Below, piece by piece: positions 9,934 through 18,789 of a stretch of 54,131 nt of DNA. The notes beneath the pieces are model-generated. The model was not told the origin of the DNA. It saw only the letters and a program-made list of their open reading frames with translations, and did no database searches. Location of the stretch: the NCBI GenBank assembly GCA_026706345.1, contig JAPOYX010000198.1:125575-179705 (forward strand), in the 5' to 3' direction. Each line of letters opens with the position of its first letter. Within the stretch, counting starts at the first letter, position 1. The DNA is from Gemmatimonadota bacterium (GTDB lineage Bacteria; JAAXHH01). The position numbers were made by a program, and so were the translations under genes.

Positions 9934-11394
9934 ATGTACAAGTACCAGTGGTACCAGTCGATCTACGACAACTTTCCAAAAATCGTCGAAGAAGCCCGGC
10001 GGTACGGCGAAGAGATCGGCACGCTGAAGCTGAAGCAGGACATCGGCCTGTACGCCGGCAGCTCGGCCAGACCGGGCAACCTGCCCGATTACGTACTCGA
10101 CGCGATCGTGGAGGCCAACCGGGGCGGAAAGACCTACACGGTACGGGTGATCGAAGACGAACTCCGCGAAGTCGTCAAGGACGTCTACGGCGACGCATAC
10201 GACGCGGTGGCCGCCAATACCTGCGAAGCACTGCTGCGCCTCACGCTCGAGACCCTGTGCGCGCCGCCCTCCATGCGCCACGGCGACATCTACCGCGGCC
10301 GCCTGCTGATGCCCTACGGCGAGGACTACGAATGGCTGGGCGGGTATGGTCGGGCGTTTCCGCCGCGTTACAAGAACCTCCTCGTGGATCGGACCATCGC
10401 GGGCGGCGAACTGGGTATCGAGAACAAGAGCCTGGCGAACCTGGAGACCCTTTACGTCCGCATGGACGGGGCGAAGTACGATCCCCATGGGATCCGGTAC
10501 AATCCCACTTCGCTGCTCACCGCGGTCGACGTGGACGGCACCATCGAAAACGTGAAGAAAGCCGCCGAGCGAAACGCATCGCTGCTCACGGGCGTCGCCA
10601 CGGTGGGATACGACACGCCCAGCTACGGACTCGGCGAACAGGACGAAAGCGGCGCGCCCATACTCCTGAAGAAACTCGCCGCCGTGGCCCGGGACTACGA
10701 CGTCCCATACATCGTCGACACGGGAGGCTCGATTCCCATCGTCGGAATGGACCCCCGGGACATCGACTGCGATATCATCACCTACAGCATGGACAAACCG
10801 GGCCGCGCGCCCGCGTCGGGACTCCTGATCGGCAGGGAAGAGGCCATAAACCCGATCCGCAAGGGCATGGGCCTCGGCGGACAGCGATACGGTGACCTGT
10901 CCTCCCACGGTAAGGCGGTCTATACCTTCAGCGATCCAGGGCGTGACACCCTGGTGGGACTGACCGCCTACCTGAAGGTCCTGCGCGACCGGCCTCACCT
11001 GGTCACCGATCCCGTGGACCGTTTCCACGAAATCATCGTGGAGGAGTTCGGGCAGATGAAGCCCGCGCGCTTCCGCGACGACCTGATCTTCACCAAGACC
11101 TACCAACTGGGCGGCACCGAGCTCAACTACGAGCGCACGTGGAAGGACGGCGTCTTCGGCATCCCGATCTTCAACCTCGAAGACCTGTGGGCCAACACCA
11201 ACCCCATCGTACTCGCCCAGGAGCACATGGGCGTCGAACCCGCCACGATCTACAGCGGGAAGATGTTCCTTGGGCCCGGCCTGGGCACGCTCGACCAGGA
11301 AGGCAACCTGATCGAGGAATACGCGGTGCTCGGCGCGAAGACGCTCGTCAAGGCCGTGGAGATCGTGTGCCGTTATGCGGGGCTTCGGGATTAA
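9934..11394 (+). CDS. PLP-dependent fold-type I enzyme, SelA/tyrosine-phenol-lyase-like
   Basis: A 486-residue protein with the layout of a fold-type I PLP enzyme. A probable PLP aspartate is D262 in YIVDTGGSIP and a probable Schiff-base lysine is K288 in ITYSMDKPGRAP, 26 residues later. The N-terminal half (YGDAYDAVAANTCEALL) would supply the phosphate-binding segment. It does not fit class I-V aminotransferases cleanly and looks closer to SelA-like or beta-eliminating families. It is the last of four consecutive genes around amino-acid chemistry. The role in the group is not known. Confidence 0.65.
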   Translation: MYKYQWYQSIYDNFPKIVEEARRYGEEIGTLKLKQDIGLYAGSSARPGNLPDYVLDAIVEANRGGKTYTVRVIEDELREVVKDVYGDAYDAVAANTCEALLRLTLETLCAPPSMRHGDIYRGRLLMPYGEDYEWLGGYGRAFPPRYKNLLVDRTIAGGELGIENKSLANLETLYVRMDGAKYDPHGIRYNPTSLLTAVDVDGTIENVKKAAERNASLLTGVATVGYDTPSYGLGEQDESGAPILLKKLAAVARDYDVPYIVDTGGSIPIVGMDPRDIDCDIITYSMDKPGRAPASGLLIGREEAINPIRKGMGLGGQRYGDLSSHGKAVYTFSDPGRDTLVGLTAYLKVLRDRPHLVTDPVDRFHEIIVEEFGQMKPARFRDDLIFTKTYQLGGTELNYERTWKDGVFGIPIFNLEDLWANTNPIVLAQEHMGVEPATIYSGKMFLGPGLGTLDQEGNLIEEYAVLGAKTLVKAVEIVCRYAGLRD

Positions 11395-11424
11395 GCTTAG
11401 CACTAGCAGTGACGATTAAAACAC

Positions 11425-11453
11425 TTGCCAATGATATTAATATTTGATATCAT
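11425..11453 (+). promoter_or_regulatory. hicAB promoter with overlapping palindromic operator
   Basis: TTGCCA and TATCAT are 17 bases apart. The -10 ends only five bases before the hicA ATG at 11459, so the transcript should start at or next to the start codon and be nearly leaderless. The palindrome TGATATCA (11445-11452) overlaps the -10, as expected for an autorepressed toxin-antitoxin pair. Confidence 0.5.
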
Positions 11454-11458
11454 ATAGC

Positions 11459-11713
11459 ATGAATAGTCGTCAGCGGAAGATCCTCGAAGCGATTTTCGCC
11501 GACCCAGTATCCTCGAACATAGAATGGCGACAAATCGAGACGCTTCTTGTTTCCGTGGGTTGTGAAGTGATTAAAGGCTGTGGATCCAGAATAGCTTTCA
11601 AATGCGGGACGCTTCGAGCCGATTTTCATCGACCTCATCCGGGCAAGGAGGCTAAACCCTATCAGGTACGCGCTGCACGCGAGTTTCTCAAACGGATGGG
11701 AGTAATACCATGA
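11459..11713 (+). CDS. hicA: HicA-family toxin (mRNA interferase)
   Basis: An 84-residue protein of the HicA family. HicA toxins have a double-stranded-RNA-binding-like fold and cleave mRNA in a ribosome-independent way. The family pattern is visible as IEWRQIETLL near the start and GCGSRIAFKCG in the middle. The usual catalytic GSH histidine is GSR here, as in a divergent HicA subgroup that keeps FHRPHP downstream. The ATG at 11459 is preferred to an upstream TTG because it matches the family N-terminus. Its stop overlaps the hicB start by four bases (ATGA), giving translational coupling. There is no clear ribosome-binding site. Confidence 0.85.
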   Translation: MNSRQRKILEAIFADPVSSNIEWRQIETLLVSVGCEVIKGCGSRIAFKCGTLRADFHRPHPGKEAKPYQVRAAREFLKRMGVIP

Positions 11714-12042
11714 AGCCGATGCGCCATAGAGGATATCCAGCACGAATCGAATACAGCGACGAGGACGGATGTTTCGTTGGCCGCGTGGCTGGTATACGCG
11801 ACATCATTACGTTTCACGGAGAAAGCGTAGGAGAAGTTCGAGAGGCCTTTGAAGAAGCCGTTGAATTCTACTTGGTCAGTTGTAAAGAACGTGGCGAGGC
11901 ACCAAACAGACCCTATTCAGGGAAGATTCTTTTACGTATTGATCCTGAAGTACATGCAGCGGTAGCTGAGGCGGCCGAGGTCAGCGGCGTGAGTATAAAT
12001 CAGTGGGCTAGAGATAAACTGTCCGAAGCTGCCAGCCGTTAG
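11710..12042 (+). CDS. hicB: HicB-family antitoxin
   Basis: A 110-residue antitoxin. The N-terminal HicB domain runs from the YPARIEYSDEDGCFVGRV segment through ITFHG. The C-terminal ribbon-helix-helix domain (about 75-108, LLRIDPEVHAAVAEAA and SINQWARDKL) binds DNA. It overlaps hicA by four bases. The protein should neutralise HicA and repress the promoter at 11425-11453 with it. This toxin-first order is usual for HicAB. Confidence 0.9.
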   Translation: MKPMRHRGYPARIEYSDEDGCFVGRVAGIRDIITFHGESVGEVREAFEEAVEFYLVSCKERGEAPNRPYSGKILLRIDPEVHAAVAEAAEVSGVSINQWARDKLSEAASR

Positions 12043-12105
12043 AACGCAGTGTCTGGCGTGATACGTAATTCGATTCCAACCAAAATCCCCAGAAGATATC
12101 TTCCG

Positions 12106-12867
12106 TTATCTGTCTATCGCGACCAGCCCCTCAAACCAATCCCCGCCGAACAACTTAACCCCCGCCTCGATACGCTCCTGGCTGCCGAAGTCTGCCCACC
12201 TGGCGTCTTCGGCCCGGAATGCACGGATCCGCTCGCCATCGCGCGCCAATTGCAGGAAGAAATCGATTATCGAAAAGGGACCGGCCTCTCGCATCCTCGT
12301 GAGCGCTTCCGGGGACATGGCGTAGACGCCCATGAATGGTACGGCTGTGACTTCGCCGTGCGACGGCCGGGCTGGCCGGACCATGCGGGTCTCGCCGGTA
12401 ACATCCGACTGCCATCCGCAGAGGATGTCTTCCCGGTCGAAAAGCAGGTGACGCGAACTCCTGCGTTCCTTCACGGCAACGGTGACCAGGGCGTTCGATG
12501 CCCGGTGGGCGTTCATCAGTCCGGATAGATCCAGGTCGGTCAGCACGTCCACGTTGTGCACCAGGAACGGCTCGTCGTCGAAGAAACCCGTGGCCTTCCG
12601 GACCCCGCCCCCGGTGCCCAGGATCTCCTCTTCCACGGATACGGTCAGCGAAATCCCGGGATGATCGAAGGCGTCCGCAAAGGCCTCGATCTGGTCGGCG
12701 AAATGGTGGGCGTTGATGATGAGGTCGGTGAATTCGTGCCGGGCCAGACGGGCGATCACCCAGGAGGCCATGGGCCGCCCGGCAACCTCTACCAGCGCCT
12801 TGGGCCGGTCGTCGGTGAGGGGCCGGAGCCGGGTGCCCAGTCCCGCGGCGAGGATCATGGCCTTCAC
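12106..12867 (-). CDS. MurU-like sugar-1-phosphate nucleotidyltransferase
   Basis: A 253-residue NTP transferase. The signature MILAAGLGTRLRPLTD is at the N-terminus, followed by KALVEVAG, LGTGGGVRKA and the metal aspartate in HNVDVLTDL. It resembles MurU, which makes UDP-MurNAc from MurNAc-1-phosphate in peptidoglycan recycling. The start is a GTG at 12867 overlapping the upstream stop as GTGA, with AGGAGG four bases before it; an ATG nine bases further in is the alternative. The upstream gene encodes an AmgK-like kinase, the enzyme that would supply its substrate. Coupled translation and the paired functions support the assignment. Confidence 0.85.
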   Translation of the reverse strand: MKAMILAAGLGTRLRPLTDDRPKALVEVAGRPMASWVIARLARHEFTDLIINAHHFADQIEAFADAFDHPGISLTVSVEEEILGTGGGVRKATGFFDDEPFLVHNVDVLTDLDLSGLMNAHRASNALVTVAVKERRSSRHLLFDREDILCGWQSDVTGETRMVRPARPSHGEVTAVPFMGVYAMSPEALTRMREAGPFSIIDFFLQLARDGERIRAFRAEDARWADFGSQERIEAGVKLFGGDWFEGLVAIDR

Positions 12868-14300
12868 GCATCCTCCTGTTCCCGGTGCCTGAGTTCCACC
12901 ACGACGCCCGGCCGGTCCGCCAGGTGTTGGGCGAGCCGCTCGGCGAAGTAGACCGACCGGTGCTGGCCGCCGGTGCAGCCGAAGGCGACGGTCAAGTCGG
13001 TGAACCCGCGACGCACGTGATGTGCCACCGCCTGGTCGATCATCGTTTTGACGTCCCGAAACAGGGACTGCGTCTCGTCCAGGGCGTCCAGAAAAGCCGC
13101 GACGGGCGCGTCCATGCCCGTCATGTGCTCGTATTCCGGGTATCGGCCCGGGTTTTTCACGATGCGGCAGTCGAAAACGAAACCGCCGCCGTTGCCGCTC
13201 GGGTCCAGTGGCAGCCCCTTGTGATACGAAAAACTCCACAGGCGGACGGTCAGGCGGCCCCGGGATGATTCGCCCATGCGCCGCAATTCGGAAGAATCCA
13301 CAATATCGGACCAGGCCCGCTTCAACGCCGGCAATTCATCCGGCAGATCCGCCCTTTCCATCAGGCCTTCCAGGTTCCTTACGCCATGGGAGATGCTCGT
13401 CAGAAAGTGGGACTTGCCTTCGTAGAGCCCCCGGTAACCATAGGCGCCCAGTGCCTGCATGAGGCGGACCAGGGCGTACCCGTAGTAGTGGGCGAGGAAA
13501 GACTCGCGTTGAACCGGCACGTAAGCACGCACCGCCTCGATGTAGTGTTCCAGGAGTTTGTCCCGGGTCTCCCAGGGGATTTCGGCCTTGGCGTCCTGCA
13601 GCAGGGAGGCGACGTCGTACTGGAGCGCGCCCTGGCGTCCGCCCTGGTAGTCGATGTAGTGCGGCCGGCCGTCGTGCCACATGATGTTGCGGGACTGGAA
13701 GTCGCGGTACAGGAAATATCCGGTTTCCGTTTCCAGGAGGAACTTCGTGAACCGCTCGAAATCGTCTTCCAGGGCCTGTTCGTCGAAGTCGATGGGCACG
13801 AGTTTGAGGAAATGGTACTTGAAGTAGTTCAGGTCCCACCGGATCGACTGCGCGTCGAAACGGCGGCGCGGATAACAGACCGAATAGTCCAGGTCGCTGC
13901 CGGCGGCGACCTGGAAGCGGGGCAGGTCGTTGATCACGCGTCTGTACATCGCGACCATTTGATCCGAGAAGGCGCCCTCCTCCGCTCGCGTGGCGGCCAC
14001 ACGATCGTACAGCGTCTCGTCTCCCAGGTCCTGCTGGAGGTAGATCCCCTGGTCCAGGTCCTCGGCGTAGATCTCGGGAACCGGCAGGCCGTGGCGATGG
14101 AAGTGCCGGGAAAGAGAAAGGAAAGCGACGTTCTCCCGGCGGTCGGCGTTTGCCGCGCCGACGACGGTCGTTTCATCGTCCGCCAGACGAAAGTAACGCC
14201 GCCTGGAGCCGTCGCCGCCCAGCGCGGCCGTACCCGTCGGCTCATGCCCGAACGTGCGGCGGAAGAACCGTACCAACCTGTCCCGGGCATCTCGCATCAT
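12864..14300 (-). CDS. AmgK-like sugar kinase fused to RapZ C-terminal domain
   Basis: A 478-residue two-domain protein. Residues 1-330 are an aminoglycoside-phosphotransferase fold: YFLYRDFQSRN has catalytic D200 and N205, and IDYQGG has metal aspartate D217. This matches AmgK, the anomeric MurNAc/GlcNAc kinase. Residues 345-470 match the RapZ C-terminal domain, with LWSFSYHKGLP, FDCRIVKNP and GCTGGQHRSVY (441-451). In enterobacteria that domain senses glucosamine-6-phosphate and binds small RNAs. The kinase feeds the MurU-like enzyme encoded just after it with a four-base overlap. The fusion suggests amino-sugar recycling with built-in sensing, which is inference. Confidence 0.87.
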   Translation of the reverse strand: MMRDARDRLVRFFRRTFGHEPTGTAALGGDGSRRRYFRLADDETTVVGAANADRRENVAFLSLSRHFHRHGLPVPEIYAEDLDQGIYLQQDLGDETLYDRVAATRAEEGAFSDQMVAMYRRVINDLPRFQVAAGSDLDYSVCYPRRRFDAQSIRWDLNYFKYHFLKLVPIDFDEQALEDDFERFTKFLLETETGYFLYRDFQSRNIMWHDGRPHYIDYQGGRQGALQYDVASLLQDAKAEIPWETRDKLLEHYIEAVRAYVPVQRESFLAHYYGYALVRLMQALGAYGYRGLYEGKSHFLTSISHGVRNLEGLMERADLPDELPALKRAWSDIVDSSELRRMGESSRGRLTVRLWSFSYHKGLPLDPSGNGGGFVFDCRIVKNPGRYPEYEHMTGMDAPVAAFLDALDETQSLFRDVKTMIDQAVAHHVRRGFTDLTVAFGCTGGQHRSVYFAERLAQHLADRPGVVVELRHREQEDA

Positions 14301-14411
14301 GGTCGGCCATCCTTTATCCAGGCGAAGACAACCTGTGCTTCATTCGGACCGTTTCGCGACCTGTCGTGACACGGTCGGATCGCAAATGACCCGGCCGACA
14401 GACCGCCGATT

Positions 14412-15404
14412 TCATCCGGGCCGCTTCATGATCAGGAGCAAGGGTCTGTGATCGGTGGGATACATCCTGCGCGCGTCGTTGTTGTTGTCGAGGATGACAT
14501 AGACCCGGTCGTGGTCCATGGCGAGCCCTTCCGCCGTTTTCGCGCCGAACTGCTCGTGCTGATAGAGGTACTCCGGGTCGTTGACGATATGGGCGAAGGA
14601 CCAGATCGTGGACGGCGCGTCGATATCCAGGTACCGGATGGTCCTCCGTATCGTCGCCGTGCTCCGCTGCAGGATGTATACGTTTTCGACCTCCCGGTGC
14701 AGACCCGTGTAACTGTCCGCCGATCCATGATTCGCGATCTCCACGATCCTTTGCACCGGGGCCATGTCGACTTCGATCAGGCCGCAGGGCTGCCGTTCGG
14801 CGGTGACCAGGAACCGGTCCCGGGCCATCAGCGTGATCCCCTCGAGATAACCGCCGCGCGTCTGGAAGAGCCCCGCCGAAGCACCCACTTTGCGGAGGCT
14901 CGTGGTGACCCAGGAGGCCTTCTTCCCATCCGCGTCGACCTTCAGAATAGCGAAGGCGCCCTCGCTGGCGAGGTAGAAGCTTCCGTCGTCATCGCGGGTG
15001 ATACCCTCCAGGTCCAGCCTGAACACGCCGAAGGGTCTGGGTGCGTCGAACCGGACGTGGGGTACGAATACCACTGCATCCTCCCGTAGCTCGATTCGGA
15101 AGATGGTATCGTCGTGCTTGTCGGAAACGGTATACAGGGTATCGCTGTGGACGAAGAGTCCCGATGGTTGGTTGGATTCGGGACCTTCCACGGGGAGGAC
15201 GCTGATCGCTTCCAGTTTAATCGGTTCGTTCTGCGCCAGAGAAGCTTCAGGAATCCAAAACAGGGCCGAAACGCATAGGGCGAGCGGCGCAATGAGAAAG
15301 CGATGGGCGGGCAATGCGAGCGGCGCGAGAAGGAGACGAAGCACGAGCGGCAGGCGAAGCGCGGCCGGGCCCCGCATACCCCCGGAAAGATCCCTACTCC
15401 CCAT
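14412..15404 (-). CDS. Secreted phytase-like / SdiA-regulated beta-propeller protein
   Basis: A 330-residue exported protein. After a long basic leader there is a hydrophobic stretch (FLIAPLALCVSALFWIP) followed by ASLAQ, a plausible signal-peptidase site near residue 58. The mature part has a beta-propeller pattern (SGLFVHSDTLYTVSDK, LDLEGITRDDDGSFYLASE, KTAEGLAMDHDRVYVILDNN) like esterase-like-phytase/SdiA-regulated domains (PF13449). Substrate unknown. The start at 15404 overlaps the preceding lipoprotein gene by 11 bases; an ATG at 15377 would shorten the leader. The overlap suggests co-transcription with the peptide-binding gene. Confidence 0.7.
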   Translation of the reverse strand: MGSRDLSGGMRGPAALRLPLVLRLLLAPLALPAHRFLIAPLALCVSALFWIPEASLAQNEPIKLEAISVLPVEGPESNQPSGLFVHSDTLYTVSDKHDDTIFRIELREDAVVFVPHVRFDAPRPFGVFRLDLEGITRDDDGSFYLASEGAFAILKVDADGKKASWVTTSLRKVGASAGLFQTRGGYLEGITLMARDRFLVTAERQPCGLIEVDMAPVQRIVEIANHGSADSYTGLHREVENVYILQRSTATIRRTIRYLDIDAPSTIWSFAHIVNDPEYLYQHEQFGAKTAEGLAMDHDRVYVILDNNNDARRMYPTDHRPLLLIMKRPG

Positions 15405-17076
15405 TGTCCACCTCGGCGATGTAAAGCTTGTGCCAGCGGAAGGAACCCACCGTGCCGTCGTCGTTTACGGCATAACCCTTCAGCCAGGGTTTCCGAAGCT
15501 GCAGGCCCATCTTGTGATAGAGGAAAGCGGCGGGATAGTCCGCCACCTGGACGGCCGAGGCTTCACGGTACAGACTTTCCCGGATCTCCGGATTCAGTTC
15601 GGCCGCGGCCGACTCCACGAGGCGGTCGAAGCCGGGATTGTGCCAGTCCTGCCGTCCGTGACCCCGGGGCTGGGAGTGCCAGATCATGTCCAGCATGTTG
15701 CGCGGGTCGAGGAAATCGGCGCCGAAAGCGATCAGGCCGAGGTTCATGTTCCACTTGTACAGGTGGTCCATGTAGGTATGCAGATCGGCCGTCCGGATGT
15801 CCACGTCGATACCGAGATGCTCTTTCAGCATGCTCTGTATCGCCACGCCGATCAGGCGGTCGGAGGGGGTTGGCGCCCTGAGCCACAGTTCCTGCCGCGG
15901 GAAACCCTGTCCCCCCGGATATCCGGCCTCGCGCATCAGTTGCCGCGCCCGTTCGGGATCGAATCCCTGCACGGCGGCGTGGGTGTCGCCTTCGAATTCC
16001 TTGAATCCGGGCGGGATCATGGAATAGGCCGGGACGGCCCCGCCCCGCAGGATGATGTTGCACAGGTTGTCGCGGTCCATCACCCGCGTGAAGGCTTCCC
16101 GGACGCGAATGTCGTTGAAAGGCGGCAACTGCGTCCTGAAGAAGAGATACCAGGTGTTCAGCCCGTGAAACCGCACGAGATCCTTCTTCAGGCCGGGATC
16201 CCGTTCGATGCGGGCCAAGTCGTTCACATCGACGTTCTCCATGTCGACCTCGTCGCTTTCATAGGGAAGAATGGTCGCCGCGGCCGCGTTGCGGAAGGGG
16301 TGTATGACCTTCTCCAGGAAGGGCTTGTGGGGGCCGTTGTAATAGGGATTCGGAACAAGCGTCATGTGGCTGCCGTTGACCCACTCCGTGACCATGAAGC
16401 CGGAATTCGTGATGATGTTCTGCGGTTCGGTCCACTTGCGGCCGTATTTGTCCACGAGCCGCTTCGGCACCGGCATGGCGTCACCGAAGGAAACGATATG
16501 GGGCAGGTAGGGCGCCCGCTTTTCCGTCTCGATGACCAGGGTCGAATCGTCCACGGCCCGGATGCCGAGGGACGTGAGATCCTTGTTCTCCCCCTTGACG
16601 ATCGCTTCGGCGTTCTTGATGTCGTAATAGAAGAAGGCGTAGATGTTGGTGGATTCGGGATCGAGCATCCGGCGGTAGGAATACACGAAGTCGTGGGCTG
16701 TCAGCGGCGACCCGTCGCTCCAGCGCATCCCGGACCTGAGGTTGAAGGTCCAGATTATCCCGTCATCCGAGCCCCAGCTGTGCGCGGCGCCCGGGATTGG
16801 GTTCCAGTGCTCGTCCTTGAACAGCAGGGCCTCGAAGGGCAGGATCGTCTGCTCGGTGTCGTAGGGCTCGATACTGGGGTCCAGGCTCTTCGGCTCGGGA
16901 CTCATGGACCGCAGCACCTGGCGGGAGGCGTCCACGGCGTCGTCGGGCAGCGTCACGCCGATCGAGTTTACGCGGCCGCCTTCCGTGGGCACTTCAGCAT
17001 CCTGTTCCCCGCCGCGTTCGCCTTCGCCGCAGGAGATCAGCAAGAGGATCGATATCAGAAGAATATATAAGCGCAT
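15394..17076 (-). CDS. Oligopeptide ABC transporter substrate-binding lipoprotein (OppA/DppA family)
   Basis: A 560-residue SBP_bac_5 protein. The start at 17076 is set by a clean lipoprotein signal MRLYILLISILLLISC with the lipidated cysteine at 16; the longer frame adds 38 residues that spoil it. Family hallmarks include SWGSDDGIIWTFNLRSGMRW, the segment after LTAHDFVYSYRRMLDP, and VREAFTRVMDRDNL. It should present peptides or similar ligands to an Opp-type permease at the cell surface. No permease or ATPase gene is adjacent, so it is an orphan binding protein. It lies just to the left of the defence island. Confidence 0.88.
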   Translation of the reverse strand: MRLYILLISILLLISCGEGERGGEQDAEVPTEGGRVNSIGVTLPDDAVDASRQVLRSMSPEPKSLDPSIEPYDTEQTILPFEALLFKDEHWNPIPGAAHSWGSDDGIIWTFNLRSGMRWSDGSPLTAHDFVYSYRRMLDPESTNIYAFFYYDIKNAEAIVKGENKDLTSLGIRAVDDSTLVIETEKRAPYLPHIVSFGDAMPVPKRLVDKYGRKWTEPQNIITNSGFMVTEWVNGSHMTLVPNPYYNGPHKPFLEKVIHPFRNAAAATILPYESDEVDMENVDVNDLARIERDPGLKKDLVRFHGLNTWYLFFRTQLPPFNDIRVREAFTRVMDRDNLCNIILRGGAVPAYSMIPPGFKEFEGDTHAAVQGFDPERARQLMREAGYPGGQGFPRQELWLRAPTPSDRLIGVAIQSMLKEHLGIDVDIRTADLHTYMDHLYKWNMNLGLIAFGADFLDPRNMLDMIWHSQPRGHGRQDWHNPGFDRLVESAAAELNPEIRESLYREASAVQVADYPAAFLYHKMGLQLRKPWLKGYAVNDDGTVGSFRWHKLYIAEVDNGE

Positions 17077-17214
17077 GGTGGATGATGATTTGACGCTTCT
17101 GTCTGGTTCTAAATAACCGGGAATGAGGATTGCTAACTTCCCAATGCAAACCAAAGAACTATTCATAGGTTCCGAAGACTGTCTACACAACCGAATGAGT
17201 AAGTCTTGAACCTA

Positions 17215-18780
17215 TTAACCTTTCCTCGCCGTTCTTCTTAACCACTCGGACTCATCAACCGCTGGGCGACTCAGTTTGGTCGCAAAACTCTGTGCTATGC
17301 GTTGAGCGTATTCAGCCTTTAGCTCTCCACGCCACGTATATCGCTTGTCGCTGGTATCTAAAAACTCGAATCCGCGATCGGTCTGCCTCCTAGTCGCAGT
17401 TACCGGACTCGGATTATTGCACTCCGATGGGTTGAATTGCAGAACAACCCAACCGGATGAATCAAATTCAATCCCCATTCGCTTAAACTCCTGATCGAGT
17501 TTGATAACGAGCTGCTCCTTATCCTTCGTCGGTTCAACCAGCGGAAGAAACAGGAACGAAGTCTCCTCCTCCAGCCTTACACAGTCACATCGTGGTCTCA
17601 TGCAAATCAGGTGATGTTCATCTCCATCCACCTCCGCCGTAACGATAGACCCAAGCCACAACTTCGGTGGAGGAGCATTGAACACAGTCCGAAAGCTCAT
17701 TATCCAAGCCAACCGCTCGTCAAGATCAATGACATTTCCGCCAGCAAAGCCACCGGAAAGATCCCCAAATGCCTTCTCCTTCAACACGCTCGTATTCTGC
17801 AAACCTTTCGTTGCCAATTTAATCGTCTTTCCCAGATCGATTTCTTTATTACCGAACCGAAATTCTTCACCATTGCGACGAATCCAGTGCTCCACCGCTT
17901 CCGTGCCAGCAGGGGACTCCTCGGCAACAGTATTGTCCATTAGACCGCGAAGTTCCTCGGCAACATGGTTCACGATCTGGCGTTCTGCATCTTCAGGATC
18001 GGAAAGACAGGTCCTGTGTGCCAGAAAAGCCGGATCCAAATCCGCACTGAATCGATCCAACACCTTATGCTCACCCTCACGAACTGCAGTTAGTGATGTA
18101 AGTGCTATGGTTGGAAGTAGTCCCTCTGTCATTGCCGCGAAATCATCAATTAGTAGTTCTGGAAGTTTTTCCTCCGCGACGCACCGGTCTTTCAACTGTG
18201 TTGCCAGATTGACTGCAGATTTCGCGTAAATGACTATACGACCGTGTCGATATGAAATCACCATACTACTTTCGTCCTCACAAGGATCAAGTCTCGCTTC
18301 CCTTAGTCTTGCGACGATTTGAGCGCGAATGTCCTCCAACCGGGACTCACCCGTATAAATGGCCACGAGTCGAAGGGAGTTTCTTTGATCTGCTTCCCCT
18401 GTCAGCAATTTGCAAAGCAAGCTTAGTGCATATTGAGGATCGTCATCCTGTAGTCGCCAATCCAGAACTACGATATCTGCCTGTCTCATCGCACTCATCT
18501 TGGATTGCGTAGGGCCAACAACACCGCAGATCACACCTAGCTTTGAAAACGAATCCATTATAGACGCAGCGTTCAGCGAGTGATCCCGACTTCTGGTTAC
18601 CAGGATTGGATCTTCCTGACTATCGACCGTAATACCCCGACCCGGATCCTCTACCTCGGCCTCGGGTCCAATGTCTTCGTCCGAGTCCATGTATGCCTTG
18701 TCATCCACTACTACAGCTGTACGAAGAAAACGCTGGACGAACCTGCGGCTACGACAACCGAGTTCTTCCTCAGATCCCAT
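17215..18780 (-). CDS. Receiver-domain protein with long unassigned C-terminus, partner of the GHKL ATPase
   Basis: A 521-residue protein. The N-terminal about 200 residues fit an enlarged response-regulator receiver: acidic pair D26-D27 (AVVVDDKAY), phospho-acceptor D107 at the end of a strand (ADIVVLDWRL), T143 (LVAIYTG) and K187 (RIVIYAKS). An insertion of about 40 residues follows the acidic pair. Residues 210-521 match nothing I recognise and have no membrane segment. It is the last gene of the island, nine bases after a protein with a histidine-kinase-like C-terminus. That spacing suggests a kinase-receiver pair. No DNA-binding output domain is evident, so the C-terminus may be a defence effector or a regulator of one. 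Confidence 0.62.
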   Translation of the reverse strand: MGSEEELGCRSRRFVQRFLRTAVVVDDKAYMDSDEDIGPEAEVEDPGRGITVDSQEDPILVTRSRDHSLNAASIMDSFSKLGVICGVVGPTQSKMSAMRQADIVVLDWRLQDDDPQYALSLLCKLLTGEADQRNSLRLVAIYTGESRLEDIRAQIVARLREARLDPCEDESSMVISYRHGRIVIYAKSAVNLATQLKDRCVAEEKLPELLIDDFAAMTEGLLPTIALTSLTAVREGEHKVLDRFSADLDPAFLAHRTCLSDPEDAERQIVNHVAEELRGLMDNTVAEESPAGTEAVEHWIRRNGEEFRFGNKEIDLGKTIKLATKGLQNTSVLKEKAFGDLSGGFAGGNVIDLDERLAWIMSFRTVFNAPPPKLWLGSIVTAEVDGDEHHLICMRPRCDCVRLEEETSFLFLPLVEPTKDKEQLVIKLDQEFKRMGIEFDSSGWVVLQFNPSECNNPSPVTATRRQTDRGFEFLDTSDKRYTWRGELKAEYAQRIAQSFATKLSRPAVDESEWLRRTARKG

Positions 18781-18789
18781 CCTTTTCTC

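Noticed and set aside
12049-12528. 159-residue plus-strand ORF after hicB
   Set aside because: Antisense to the nucleotidyltransferase gene for most of its length, with no independent support.
14998-17070. 690-codon plus-strand open frame
   Set aside because: Shadow of the peptide-binding lipoprotein gene in GC-rich DNA; the minus strand carries the lipobox and family motifs.
17077-17214. Attachment site or integrase at the left island border
   Set aside because: No direct repeat shared with the right border at 29394-29556, no tRNA end and no integrase gene were seen.
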